Below are positions 8,121 to 16,533 of a stretch of DNA of 64,000 nucleotides, piece by piece. Position 1 is the first letter of the stretch. Each line of letters opens with the position of its first letter. A program made the translations under genes and the position numbers. The notes beneath the pieces are model-generated. The model did no database searches, was not told the origin of the DNA, and worked only from the letters and a program-made list of their open reading frames with translations. The stretch is from Ectothiorhodospiraceae bacterium (GTDB lineage Bacteria > Pseudomonadota > Gammaproteobacteria > HK1). The stretch is from contig JACKNM010000006.1 of assembly GCA_024234875.1 (NCBI GenBank), positions 248,001 through 312,000 on the forward strand, in the 5' to 3' direction.

Positions 8121-9229
8121 TGCCGATCGAGACCGTGCAGCGCCGCCGCGTCGCCGAGGTTCGCACCGGCGAATGGCGAGCCATGCTCGCGCGACCCCCC
8201 GATCCGACCGAGCGCCGCTTCTTCACCGGGCGCCTCGCGCTCCTGCTCGAGACCGGTAACGCACTGCATCCGAGCCTCACCCTGCTCGCGCGTCAGTCCG
8301 CCTCGCGCGGCATGCGCGAGGTGGTGGAGCGGGTGGCGCGCGACGTCGCGGAGGGCCTCAGTCTCGCGCGCGCCCTCGGCCGGCATCCGACGATCTTCCC
8401 GCCGGTCCACGTGAGTCTGGTGGGTGCGGCGGAGCGCGGCGGGTTCCTCGCCGAGGCGCTCGACCGCCTCACCGCACTCGAGGAGCGTCGGGAGCGGCTA
8501 CGTCAGGCGGTGACCAACGCCGCGCTCTACCCGGCTTTCCTCGCCGTGTTCTCGGTGTTGGTGGTGATCTTCATCCTCACCGTGGTGTTCCCGAAGTTCG
8601 ACGAGATGTTCGCCGCCATCCGCGACCGCCTGCCGGCGACCACCGTCGTCCTGATGTCGGTGAGTGAGGCGTTGCGTGCGCACTGGGAGCTCATCACCGG
8701 CGTCGTCGTCGCCGGCATCCTGGCCGCGCGCCGGGTGCTCGCCGCGCCCGGAGTGCGTCACGCCTGGCACGGTCTGATGCTCCGCCTCCCGGGGCTGCGC
8801 ACGCTGGCGGTCGAGCTCTACCTCGCTCAGGCGCTGCGCGTGCTCGGGCTGTCGCTCGGTCACGGCGTCGGCATCATCGAGTCGCTGTCGGCGGCGCGCG
8901 ACGTGGTTGGAAACGAGGTGTTCCGGGACCTGCTCTCACGGGTGGGCCGCGGGGTGGAGGAGGGACGGACCATCGCCGACGGCTTCGAGCGCGCACCGCT
9001 GATGCCCGACCTCGCGCGGCAGATGATCGCGACCGGCGAGGCGAGCGGGTCGCTGCCGGTGGTGCTCGATCGTCTCGCCGAGCACTACGAGACCGAGCTC
9101 ACCCGCCGGCTCGGGCTGGTGGCGCGCCTCGCCGAGCCGCTGATGCTGCTGGTGATGGGCGTGCTGGTCGGCGTGATCGTGAGCGCGCTGATCCTTCCCA
9201 TATTCCAGCTCTCGCGGGCCGTCGGCTGA
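8120..9229 (+). CDS. Inner-membrane platform protein (GspF/MshG/PilC family)
   Basis: 369 residues. Two T2SSF domains (about 30-150 and 235-355) flank the central membrane helix, with further helices at about 140-165 and 335-365, as in GspF and PilC. The conserved repeat-start motif is seen in FFTGRLALLLETG and in LYLAQALRVLGLSLGHG. It anchors the assembly ATPase and receives pilins from the membrane. Its size is slightly below the 400-residue norm because the N-terminal extension is short. It is translationally coupled to the ATPase gene. Confidence 0.9.
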   Translation: MPIETVQRRRVAEVRTGEWRAMLARPPDPTERRFFTGRLALLLETGNALHPSLTLLARQSASRGMREVVERVARDVAEGLSLARALGRHPTIFPPVHVSLVGAAERGGFLAEALDRLTALEERRERLRQAVTNAALYPAFLAVFSVLVVIFILTVVFPKFDEMFAAIRDRLPATTVVLMSVSEALRAHWELITGVVVAGILAARRVLAAPGVRHAWHGLMLRLPGLRTLAVELYLAQALRVLGLSLGHGVGIIESLSAARDVVGNEVFRDLLSRVGRGVEEGRTIADGFERAPLMPDLARQMIATGEASGSLPVVLDRLAEHYETELTRRLGLVARLAEPLMLLVMGVLVGVIVSALILPIFQLSRAVG

Positions 9230-9311
9230 AATGGGGGCCCGGGTTCAAGTCCGACCGCCCCGGTGCCGATATCCCGGCGAGCACCGAAGCCAAAGCACGC
9301 GAGGCACAACC

Positions 9312-9908
9312 GTGGAGACCTTGTCTACCGAACTCAAGGATGGCGGTCCGGAGACGACTCGGCGCCGGCAGGGGGGATTCACCCTCGTCGAGCTCCTGAT
9401 CGTGGTCATCATCCTGGGCATCATCGCCGCCATCGTGGTGCCGCAGCTCAGCACCTCGACCAGTGACGCCAAGATGTCGGCGCTGGACTCCGATCTGGCA
9501 CGCCTGCGCTCCGCGGTCGATCTCTACTACCAGCAGCACGGCCACTATCCGGGCAATGCCGCGGCCAGCGGCGCGACCTGCCCGTCGGGTGGCACCGCCG
9601 GCGCCGGGACCATCGCCGACGCCGCCAACCGGGGAACCTCGTTCGCCGAGCAGCTCACGATGTACACCAACGCCGCCGGTCAGGCGTGCTCGACCACCGA
9701 CACGACCTTCCGCTACGGCCCGTACCTCAAGGCGGCCACGCTCGGCGCCGCGGGGCTCCCGAAGAATCCGTTCACCGACTCGCGCGCGGTGTCCGTGGTC
9801 ACCAGCGGCAACCTGGTCATGGCATCTGCCAGCACGACCGGTGGGTGGCTCTACGATGCCACCATCGGCAAGCTCATCGCCGACCACCAGGACTACGACG
9901 ACCGCTGA
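9312..9908 (+). CDS. Major (pseudo)pilin, GspG-like
   Basis: 198 residues from the GTG at 9312; an ATG at 9231 in the same frame would give an implausibly long 49-residue leader. The class III signal has Gly22|Phe23 with Glu at +5 (GFTLVELL), followed by a 20-residue hydrophobic helix. The C-terminal region ends with GGWLYDATIGKL, matching the GspG-type closing strand. Two cysteines (in ATCPSG and in QACSTT) may form a disulfide. As the G-type gene directly after E and F, it is the probable main filament subunit. About 80 bp separate it from the platform gene, so extra expression control is possible here. Confidence 0.85.
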   Translation: METLSTELKDGGPETTRRRQGGFTLVELLIVVIILGIIAAIVVPQLSTSTSDAKMSALDSDLARLRSAVDLYYQQHGHYPGNAAASGATCPSGGTAGAGTIADAANRGTSFAEQLTMYTNAAGQACSTTDTTFRYGPYLKAATLGAAGLPKNPFTDSRAVSVVTSGNLVMASASTTGGWLYDATIGKLIADHQDYDDR

Positions 9909-9945
9909 GCGCGCGCGGCATCGGTTGGCTGAAGGGTCGGCCGAC

Positions 9946-10503
9946 ATGCGCGCCCGCCGCGAGCAGCGTGGCTTCACGTTGCTCGAGCTGGTGCTGGTGC
10001 TCGCGCTGCTCGCGCTCGCCGCCAGCGCGATGCTCGACGGCGGGGCGAGCGCCGAGGCGCGTGCGCGGCTCGACCACGCGGCCGGCGAGGTCGCCGCGGC
10101 GCTGCGCTTCGCGCGCGACGAGTCGGTGCGGACCGGGCTGCGCCACGGCGTCGAGGTCGATCCCGCGACCGAGCGGGTCCGCTTGTTTCACCTCGAGCCT
10201 GGCTCGGTCATCCCGGTCTACGACGTCCATCACCCGGTGGACCACCGGCTCTACGACTGGGTCGTCGGCGTGGCGCCGGGCACCGCCGGGGTCGCAGTCG
10301 ATGACCGTGGGTTCACCTACCACGGCGATCCGCTCGGGCTGCCGCTGGCCCAGGTCCAGTTCGACGATACCGGCACGCCCGCGTTGCGCGGGCTGCTGGG
10401 CGACTACCTCCTGAGCGACGGCCTCGTTCGACTGGTCGGCGCCGACGGCGAGCAACGTGAGGTCCGGGTCGAGCCGATCACCGGATGGGTCTCCGTGCAA
10501 TGA
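9946..10503 (+). CDS. Minor pseudopilin, GspH-like
   Basis: 185 residues from the ATG at 9946, with GAAGGG about 10 nt upstream. A short prepilin leader precedes Gly9|Phe10 with Glu at +5 (GFTLLEL). The helix is followed by a GspH/FimT-like region (AGEVAAALRFARDESVRTG), which in this family marks early minor pseudopilins that retain the charged N-terminal domain and a beta sandwich. The last four bases overlap the next gene (ATGA). It probably belongs to the tip-initiation complex with the I, J and K proteins. Confidence 0.85.
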   Translation: MRARREQRGFTLLELVLVLALLALAASAMLDGGASAEARARLDHAAGEVAAALRFARDESVRTGLRHGVEVDPATERVRLFHLEPGSVIPVYDVHHPVDHRLYDWVVGVAPGTAGVAVDDRGFTYHGDPLGLPLAQVQFDDTGTPALRGLLGDYLLSDGLVRLVGADGEQREVRVEPITGWVSVQ

Positions 10504-10976
10504 GCCATCCCGACGCATCGGGCGATGTCCAGAGATCCCGGGCCGGAGCGCGACGACGCGGCCTCGGACGCCGCTCTCGGCAGGCCGGTCTCGGCTATCT
10601 CGAGGTGCTGGTGGCGGCGGCGTTGATCGCGATCGCGCTGGTGCCGGCGACCGAGGCGTTGCGCGGTGGGCTCGACGCCGCCGACGTGGCGCACGGCGAG
10701 CGCGTGCGCGCGGACCGTCTCCGCGACCGTCTGGAGACGACGCTGGCGGCACCCTACGGCACGCTGGCGGCGGCGGCGGCGGGGCCGTCGACGCCGAGCA
10801 CGCTGTCCGACCCGGCCGGGAGCACGGATCGGATTCTGGTCTATCTCGCGCCCTACGACGGGGACGACGCCGACGGCGACGGCGACGCCATGACCGGTGG
10901 CGACGACGGCCTGCTCTGGGTGCGCGTCACCATCGACGGCACCGCGCTCGCCTTCGAGACGGTGACCGCGCGGTGA
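10500..10976 (+). CDS. Minor pseudopilin, GspI-like
   Basis: 158 residues from the ATG at 10500, which overlaps the GspH-like stop by 4 nt. The basic leader ends at Gly30|Leu31 with Glu at +5 (GLGYLEVLVAAAL); glycine at +2 and tyrosine at +3 are less common than FT. The hydrophobic helix is followed by a small alpha/beta domain with a short acidic loop DGDDADGDGDAMTGGDDG that could bind a divalent cation. Gene order and small size point to the I subunit, which with J and K forms the tip ternary complex in type II secretion systems. Confidence 0.8.
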   Translation: MSHPDASGDVQRSRAGARRRGLGRRSRQAGLGYLEVLVAAALIAIALVPATEALRGGLDAADVAHGERVRADRLRDRLETTLAAPYGTLAAAAAGPSTPSTLSDPAGSTDRILVYLAPYDGDDADGDGDAMTGGDDGLLWVRVTIDGTALAFETVTAR

Positions 10977-11920
10977 GCCCGGTCGACGGAACCGGCGGTG
11001 GCCGACCGCGGGGCGGGCTGCCGGCCGCCGAGCATGGCTTCTCGCTGGTCGAGATGCTGCTCGCGTTGGCCCTGGGCGCGCTCCTGCTCGCGGGGCTGCT
11101 CGGCGTCGTCGAGTCCACCGGAGCGAGTCGCCGGGTGGCGGCCGAGCGGGCTGCGCTGGTGCGCGACGCGGGATACGCCATGGACCGTATGGCGCGTGCG
11201 GTGGGCGCGGCGCGCGTGCTCCTCGTGCCGACCCCGGACCGACCGGCCACCGCCGGCGACGAGTCCGTTCGCGAGCCCGGCGTGCTGGTGGTCACCGACG
11301 ACCCGCGGGCCGACCGGGATCGTGACGGTCGGGCCGACGCCGACAACGACGGCGACGGGCGCATCGACGAGGACACCGGGAACGACCTCACCGCCGACGC
11401 TGCCGCCGGGGTCGTCGGGGTCGACGACGACGGTGACGGGCTGGTCGACGAGGGCAGCGACAACGACGACGACGAGGACGGGCTCACCAACGAGGACCCG
11501 GTGAACGGCGTCGACGACGACGGTGACGGCCTGGTCGACGAGGATCCGGACAAGGACCGCGAGAACGACGGCGCGCCCGGTCTCGCCGGCGTCGACGACG
11601 ACGGCGACGGGCTGACCGACGAGGGGCCGAAGAGCGACGACGACGAGGATGGTCGCAACAACGAGGAATGGCTGGAGCCGGTGGTGTTCCGTCTGGTCGG
11701 CGACACCCTACTCGAACGCATGCCGCGTCCGGGGGCGCTCGCCGGCGGCGCGTTCTACGAGCACACCCTGCTCACCGGGGTGACCCGGCTGCGGGTGGCG
11801 CGGCTGGCGCCGGCCGCCCTCGACCGGGCGTTGCTGGTGCACATCGAGCTCGAGGTCACCGCCGCCTCGGGAGAGCGGATCGCGCTCGAGCGCCGGGTTC
11901 GCCTCGGAGCCGGCGGGTGA
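10973..11920 (+). CDS. Minor pseudopilin, GspJ-like, with Asp-rich calcium-type repeats
   Basis: 315 residues from the GTG at 10973 (4-nt overlap with the GspI-like gene). Leader ends at Gly22|Phe23 with Glu at +5 (GFSLVEMLL). Residues about 112-232 form an insert of repeats such as DDDGDGLVDE, DNDGDGRIDED and DDDGDGLTDE, which resemble the D-x-D-x-D-G loops of thrombospondin type 3, dockerin and EF-hand-like calcium sites. The flanks return to a J-type fold (PVVFRLVGDTLLERM, then beta strands to the end). Typical J proteins are about 200 residues, so the insert explains the excess length. I infer calcium-stabilised structure at the filament tip. Confidence 0.8.
   Translation: MSPVDGTGGGRPRGGLPAAEHGFSLVEMLLALALGALLLAGLLGVVESTGASRRVAAERAALVRDAGYAMDRMARAVGAARVLLVPTPDRPATAGDESVREPGVLVVTDDPRADRDRDGRADADNDGDGRIDEDTGNDLTADAAAGVVGVDDDGDGLVDEGSDNDDDEDGLTNEDPVNGVDDDGDGLVDEDPDKDRENDGAPGLAGVDDDGDGLTDEGPKSDDDEDGRNNEEWLEPVVFRLVGDTLLERMPRPGALAGGAFYEHTLLTGVTRLRVARLAPAALDRALLVHIELEVTAASGERIALERRVRLGAGG
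11420..11623 (+). repeat. Direct repeats encoding the Asp-rich loops
   Basis: A 33-base unit beginning GTCGACGACGACGG recurs at 11420-11452, 11510-11542 and 11591-11623 with few differences, all in the same frame inside the J-like gene. Near-identity at DNA level suggests recent expansion or conversion, and copy number could vary between strains by slippage or recombination. Confidence 0.7.
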
Positions 11921-14184
11921 GCGCTCGACGCGGATTCGTCCTGCTGCCGGTGGTGTTGGTGCTGGCGGTGCTGGCGACCCTCGCCCTCGCCCTCGGGCGA
12001 CAGGGGTCGATGACCGCCTCGGCGGTCGGGGCCGCCGCCGCCGTCGACCGCGCCGGCTACCTCGCGGAGGCGGGCTTGCGGCACGCCACCTGGCTCGCGA
12101 GCACCCAGGGCTGCAGCGCCTACGGCCTGCCGTCGACGCCGCTCGGGCAGGGGACCTACACCGCGACCTTCACCCCGACCGCCGGCTCCCCGGTGGACAT
12201 CGTCGCCACCGGTACCCTGCCCGACGGCACCAGCCGCCGGGCGATGCGCGACGCGGTACCGGTCTACGAGCCGACCGTGCAGACGCTCGTCCTCCAGCCG
12301 GGGCCGGGTGTCGGGGCCGACACCTGGATCCGACTCGATCATCCGACCTGGAACTACGGTGCCCACAACGTGCTGCAGCCGGAGGAGGCCGGCAGCCAAC
12401 GCGGGCTCATCGCCTTCGACCTGTCGTCGGTCGGCGCCGGCTGGCGCATCCGCGCCGCGCGCCTCGAGCTCCATGCGATCAGCGCGCCGGTCGGTGGGCG
12501 TCTGGAGGCGACCCCGGTGCTCGCGCCCTGGACCGAGGGTGACTGCCCCGGCAACGCCGGCTGCCCACCCGACGGCGCGACCTGGCTGAGCAGCGACGGG
12601 GTGACCGCCTGGGCCGATGCCGGTGGTGACCACGACGCGGCCACGGTGGCCTCCACCGCCGGGCTCGGGCCGGGTGCGTGGCACGTCCTCGACGTCACCG
12701 ACCTCGTGCTCGCCTGGCGCGGCGGCGCACTCGCGAACCACGGGCTGCTGCTCCGCGGGGTCGGAGGCGCATTCACGATCGCGACCAGCGAGTGGTCCGT
12801 GGCCGAGCTCCGCCCGCGGCTGGTGGTCGAGTTCTCCTGCGAGTGCGGCACCGTGTGCGCACCGCCACCGACCTGCGACGCGCGCTACACCCCGACCGCG
12901 CGGGTCGACCGCTTCGCCACCGTCTCCGGCGGCGACGGACACGTCGCCGGGCTCACCGCGGTGCCGGCGGGCTTCGTCCTCGGCGCGGCCACCGCCCCGG
13001 CCGGCGGCGCCTGGGTGACCGTCGATCCGTCCGAGCCGGTGCTCGCGATGTACGGGCGCGACGGCAGCCTCCTCGGCGCCACGGTGCCGGCGCCCGCCGG
13101 CGACCTGGCGGGCGTCACCTACGTCGCGGGTGGTCTGCACCAGGGGCGGCTCGCGATCGCGCGCTCGAACCTGCTGCTCGATGACGTCGCGATCGTCGAT
13201 CCGGGCGACGGCTCCGTGGTCACCACCATCGCGCTGACCGGGCTGGTGACCGACCCCGCGGGCATCACCTACATCGGGGTGACGGCGTCGGCCGTGCACG
13301 ACGGCGAGCTCGCGGTCGCCGACGGCGCCGCGTCCTCGGTCGTCTACCTGACCCAACAGGGCGGGCCGCGGGGCGTGGCCTATCTCGGGTTCGGCGTCGC
13401 TCCGGCCGGACTCGCCCATGTCGCGGAGCAGGACGCGTTCCTGGTCGCCGACGCGGCCAGCGCCCACGGGCGCGTCGTCGATTTCGTCGGCGCCACCCTC
13501 CACGACTACCCGCTCGCGCACTTCGGTGCCATCGGTGCGCCGACCGCGGTCGCCATCGACCCGCTCACCTGTGACCACGTCCACGGCATCGCCGGTGCCG
13601 GCGAGTACCTGGTGCTCAACGAGCCGCCGGGCGCCACCTCGGTCACCGTGAGCGCCGTCGCCGACACCTACGTCGACGCATCCGACCCGTCCGCGCCACC
13701 CGCCGACGACGCCGAGCTGGTGGTCGCGAACAGCAATGGCGGCGCCCGGCGGCGCGCGCTGCTGCGGTTCGACGCCGCGGCCGCGGTCCCCGCCGGGGCG
13801 TTCGTCACCCGGGCGACGTTGCGGGTCTACCAGTTCGGCCACTCGGGGGCGCCGATCGATGTCGGTGTCCACGCCATGGTCGAGTCCTGGGACGAGGCCA
13901 CCGCGACCTGGGAGGAGGCGAGCGCGGGAACGGCCTGGACAGGTGGGCCGGGGGCCGGGCTCGACCCGCTGGTGCTCGGCACCACGACCCTGCCGAACGC
14001 CGACGGGTGGTACGCCTGGGACGTGACCGCGCTGGTCCAGGAGTGGGTCGACGGGGTGTCGGTCGAGCACGGCCTCGCGCTCGAGCACGAGTCGGGCGGC
14101 GGCAGCCCGCGGGCACGAATCGACAGCCGCGAGGGCACCGCCGGCCAGCACCCGGAGCTGGTGATCGAGTACGTCCCGCTCTGA
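11917..14184 (+). CDS. Giant GspK/PilX-like tip pilin with two DNRLRE-like domains
   Basis: 755 residues from the GTG at 11917, overlapping the J-like stop by 4 nt. The N terminus has a five-residue basic leader, Gly6|Phe7 and a prepilin helix, but Pro instead of Glu at +5; lack of Glu5 is the hallmark of GspK, the subunit at the filament tip. A PilX/GspK-like stalk follows (to about 115). Residues about 120-310 look like a DNRLRE/disaggregatase-type beta domain (WIRLDHPTWNYGAHN, RGLIAFDLSS). A Cys-rich linker (CECGTVCAPPPTC) leads to a repetitive beta region (330-575, possibly propeller-like), then a second DNRLRE-like domain (about 590-755, RRRALLRFDAAA, DVTALVQEWVDG). Ordinary GspK is about 320 residues. 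DNRLRE-type domains occur in surface carbohydrate- or matrix-associated proteins, so an adhesive tip is inferred. Domain names need a profile search. Confidence 0.75.
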   Translation: MSARRGFVLLPVVLVLAVLATLALALGRQGSMTASAVGAAAAVDRAGYLAEAGLRHATWLASTQGCSAYGLPSTPLGQGTYTATFTPTAGSPVDIVATGTLPDGTSRRAMRDAVPVYEPTVQTLVLQPGPGVGADTWIRLDHPTWNYGAHNVLQPEEAGSQRGLIAFDLSSVGAGWRIRAARLELHAISAPVGGRLEATPVLAPWTEGDCPGNAGCPPDGATWLSSDGVTAWADAGGDHDAATVASTAGLGPGAWHVLDVTDLVLAWRGGALANHGLLLRGVGGAFTIATSEWSVAELRPRLVVEFSCECGTVCAPPPTCDARYTPTARVDRFATVSGGDGHVAGLTAVPAGFVLGAATAPAGGAWVTVDPSEPVLAMYGRDGSLLGATVPAPAGDLAGVTYVAGGLHQGRLAIARSNLLLDDVAIVDPGDGSVVTTIALTGLVTDPAGITYIGVTASAVHDGELAVADGAASSVVYLTQQGGPRGVAYLGFGVAPAGLAHVAEQDAFLVADAASAHGRVVDFVGATLHDYPLAHFGAIGAPTAVAIDPLTCDHVHGIAGAGEYLVLNEPPGATSVTVSAVADTYVDASDPSAPPADDAELVVANSNGGARRRALLRFDAAAAVPAGAFVTRATLRVYQFGHSGAPIDVGVHAMVESWDEATATWEEASAGTAWTGGPGAGLDPLVLGTTTLPNADGWYAWDVTALVQEWVDGVSVEHGLALEHESGGGSPRARIDSREGTAGQHPELVIEYVPL

Positions 14185-14267
14185 ACCTCGTACCGGCCAC
14201 CACCGGTCAAGCTCGGGTGGCAACGGGTCGATACAGGGTCGAGCCGTCCGCCCGGCGACGAGCGATC

Positions 14268-15416
14268 ATGCACGCCCAGACCCTTCCCGAGCCTTCCGCA
14301 CCGCTGGCGAGACTGACCAGGCGCCTCGGCGCTGCCGTGCCGTGGGCGTCGGCCACGCCCGGGCCGGTCGGGCTCGATCTCGGCCAGGATGCGCTGCACC
14401 TCGTGCAGGTCGAGCGTGGCAGCGCGGGCGTGCGGCTCCGCGCGGCGGCGTCGGTCGAGTACGAGGGTGGGCTCGATGCGCTGCTCGCGGCGCCGCGCGA
14501 GCTGCGCCGAGTGGTCGCTCGCGGTCTCGCACGTGGTCGGTTCCGCGGTCGCCGCGTGGTCACCTGCATGCCGACCCACCGCACCCGGCTGCTGCTGCTC
14601 GGCTACCGGGTCGAGCCCGACCAGGACGATGGCGCCGCGGTCCTGGCCGCGGCGGCAGAGCGGCTGCAGGGGTCGATCGACGAGTGGGTGGTGGACTACG
14701 TGCCGGTCGGCGCCGCCGATCCCGAGACCCCCGAGCGCACCGCGCTGCTGGTCGCGGCGCGCCGTGTCGACGTCATCGAGCTGCTCGATCGACTGGCCGC
14801 CGGCGGCCTCACGGTGGCGGCGCTGGAGGTCGGCCCGGTGGCGATTCGCCGTCTGATCAGTGCCTCCGTCGACGGCGACACCCATACCACCACGCTGGTC
14901 GTCAACATCGGCCGCGCGCGGTCGTACCTGACCGTGGTCTCCGGGCGGCGCCTGATCCTCGATCGCGAGGTCGGCCTCGGTGCCGATGCGGTGGTCGAGC
15001 AGGTGGCGTCGACCCTCGAGCTGCCGGTGCGCTCGGCCGAGGCGGTGCTCGCCCGCTTCGGTGTCGACGCCCGCGCCGCATCCGAGGCGGGGCCGGGCGG
15101 GGAGCCGGAGGTGATCGAGGCGCTCGGCGAGATCGTGACCGAGTCGCTCGCCCCGCTGTTCGCGGAGGTCGACCGGGTCCGCCTCTACACCGCTGCCCAC
15201 ACCCGTGGAGCCCCCGTCGACCGCGCGCTGCTCCACGGCGCCGCGGCGCGCTGGCCGGGTTGCTCCGGCCTGCTCGAGCGCCGCCTCGACCTGCCGGTGG
15301 CGCCGCTCGACCCGTTCGCGATCATTCCCGGCGCACCGCCGGCTTCGGCCGGCGGACCGTCGGCGACCGCGCTCGCGGTGGCGGCGGGCTGCGCGCTGTG
15401 GGTGCCCGAGGGGTGA
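14268..15416 (+). CDS. pilM: PilM-like actin-fold assembly protein (first copy)
   Basis: 382 residues from the ATG at 14268. It has the actin-like SHS2 pattern of PilM/MshI: GLDLGQDALHLVQVE opening, a central LEVGPVAIRRL segment and a phosphate-loop-like VVNIGRARSYLTVVSG. PilM is a cytoplasmic nucleotide-binding protein that docks to the N-terminal peptide of PilN and to the assembly ATPase. In type II secretion this part is fused as the cytoplasmic half of GspL, so a free PilM marks the machine as pilus-like. The stop overlaps the PilN-like start by 4 nt. A clear paralogue lies at 18764. Confidence 0.8.
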   Translation: MHAQTLPEPSAPLARLTRRLGAAVPWASATPGPVGLDLGQDALHLVQVERGSAGVRLRAAASVEYEGGLDALLAAPRELRRVVARGLARGRFRGRRVVTCMPTHRTRLLLLGYRVEPDQDDGAAVLAAAAERLQGSIDEWVVDYVPVGAADPETPERTALLVAARRVDVIELLDRLAAGGLTVAALEVGPVAIRRLISASVDGDTHTTTLVVNIGRARSYLTVVSGRRLILDREVGLGADAVVEQVASTLELPVRSAEAVLARFGVDARAASEAGPGGEPEVIEALGEIVTESLAPLFAEVDRVRLYTAAHTRGAPVDRALLHGAAARWPGCSGLLERRLDLPVAPLDPFAIIPGAPPASAGGPSATALAVAAGCALWVPEG

Positions 15417-15970
15417 GCGCGGTGGACCTCATCCCGGCCGACTACCGGCGCGCCCGCGCCCTGCGCCGGGTGCTGGTCGCGACCGCGGTCGGCGTGGTGG
15501 CGGCAGCCGGTTGCCTCGGAGCGGCAAGGCTCGGCCTCTCCGCGGCCGTCGAGCGCACCGGCGAGACCCTGCGCACGGTGGAGCTCCAGCGCGCCGAGGT
15601 CGAGGCCCGGCGCGCCGCGCTCGGGCTCCTCGAGGTCGAGCACGATGCGCTGGCCGCGCGCTTGGAATCGTTGCAGCGCCGTCGGCGGGGCATCGCGGCG
15701 CGTGACGCGCTGCTCGCGGTGGACGCGGTGCTCGACGGGCGGGTGTGGTTCGTCGACTGGCGCTTCGAGCGCGACCAGGGTGGTCCCGACGGGTCGGCGT
15801 CGATGGCGATCCGCGGTCAGGCCGAGGACCACGCGGCGCTCGCCGACTTCGTCCAGCGCCTGGTGGAGCGCCCGGAGGTGGCGGACGTACGCCTGATCGG
15901 CACCCGGGCCCGTCGCTATACCCGCGGCGCGGTGGTGGAGTTCGAGGCCGCGGTGGGGCTGCCAGGATGA
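15413..15970 (+). CDS. pilN: PilN-like inner-membrane assembly protein
   Basis: 185 residues from the GTG at 15413. The short cytoplasmic head VDLIPADYRR matches the PilN signature INLLP-x-R that inserts in the PilM cleft. One membrane helix follows (about 20-42), then a coiled-coil-forming Arg/Ala/Glu stretch (about 48-95) and a ferredoxin-like periplasmic domain (about 100-180). It forms the PilM-PilN-PilO alignment complex. It overlaps both neighbouring genes by 4 nt. Confidence 0.8.
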   Translation: MSAVDLIPADYRRARALRRVLVATAVGVVAAAGCLGAARLGLSAAVERTGETLRTVELQRAEVEARRAALGLLEVEHDALAARLESLQRRRRGIAARDALLAVDAVLDGRVWFVDWRFERDQGGPDGSASMAIRGQAEDHAALADFVQRLVERPEVADVRLIGTRARRYTRGAVVEFEAAVGLPG

Positions 15971-16533
15971 GCGACGCCGCGATGCGCTGGTTCGCGGCCC
16001 GCGTCGACCCGCGCAGCACCGCGCTGCTGGTGGCCGGCACGGTGGCGATCCTCGCGCTGCTGGCATGGTTTCACGTGCTGCGCCCGCCGCTGACCAGGCT
16101 CGACGCACTCCGTACCTCGGTGGCCACCGCGCGGGCGACGCTCGCGCGCGAGCACGCCGGGGTGACACAGGCCGACGTCGACGCCCTGCGCGCGCGGGTG
16201 GACGAGCTGCGGGCGCGGCTGGCCGACGGTGCAGGCGCCGACGCCGAGCGCCTCGCCGAGACCATCCGCGGTCTCGATGCATCGGCGCGCCGTCGCGGGA
16301 TCGAGATCGGCTCGGTCGAGCCGCTCGCGCCGGTGCCGCGTGGCGACGTCGAGGAGCTCGGCATCGAGGTGACGCTCTCGGGTCGTTACGAGGCGCTCTT
16401 CGCGTGGCTCGGCGAGGCAGAGGAGGGGGCGGGCGAGATGCTGGTCCAGCGGTTTCACCTCGATGCGGGTGACGACGATGCGCGGCGAATGACTCTGCGG
16501 CTGGTGACCTTCCGTGCGGTGGCGCCGCCGTGA
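15967..16533 (+). CDS. pilO: PilO-like inner-membrane assembly protein
   Basis: 188 residues. One N-terminal membrane helix (about 20-40), a coiled-coil region with heptad-like Leu/Ala spacing (VDALRARVDELRARLADG), and a small alpha/beta domain (about 110-185) as in PilO and GspM. Order directly after the PilN-like gene with a 4-nt overlap supports the call more than sequence identity, which is usually low in this family. Confidence 0.78.
   Translation: MSDAAMRWFAARVDPRSTALLVAGTVAILALLAWFHVLRPPLTRLDALRTSVATARATLAREHAGVTQADVDALRARVDELRARLADGAGADAERLAETIRGLDASARRRGIEIGSVEPLAPVPRGDVEELGIEVTLSGRYEALFAWLGEAEEGAGEMLVQRFHLDAGDDDARRMTLRLVTFRAVAPP

Noticed and set aside
9238..9262. GGGTTCAAGTCC-like T-loop resembling the 3' part of a tRNA gene
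   Set aside because: The flanking bases cannot form a five-pair T stem, no anticodon or D arm precedes it, and it overlaps the end of the platform gene spacing; chance resemblance.
11306..11669. Tandem repeat considered as a CRISPR array
   Set aside because: Repeats are in frame, differ in spacing and encode DxDxDG protein loops; there are no unique spacers and no cas genes.
11755..14223. Very long open frame on the minus strand opposite the tip-pilin gene
   Set aside because: High GC at third positions removes stops from the antisense frame. The product is Arg/Gly/His-rich without domains, while the plus-strand protein has a prepilin signal and folded domains.
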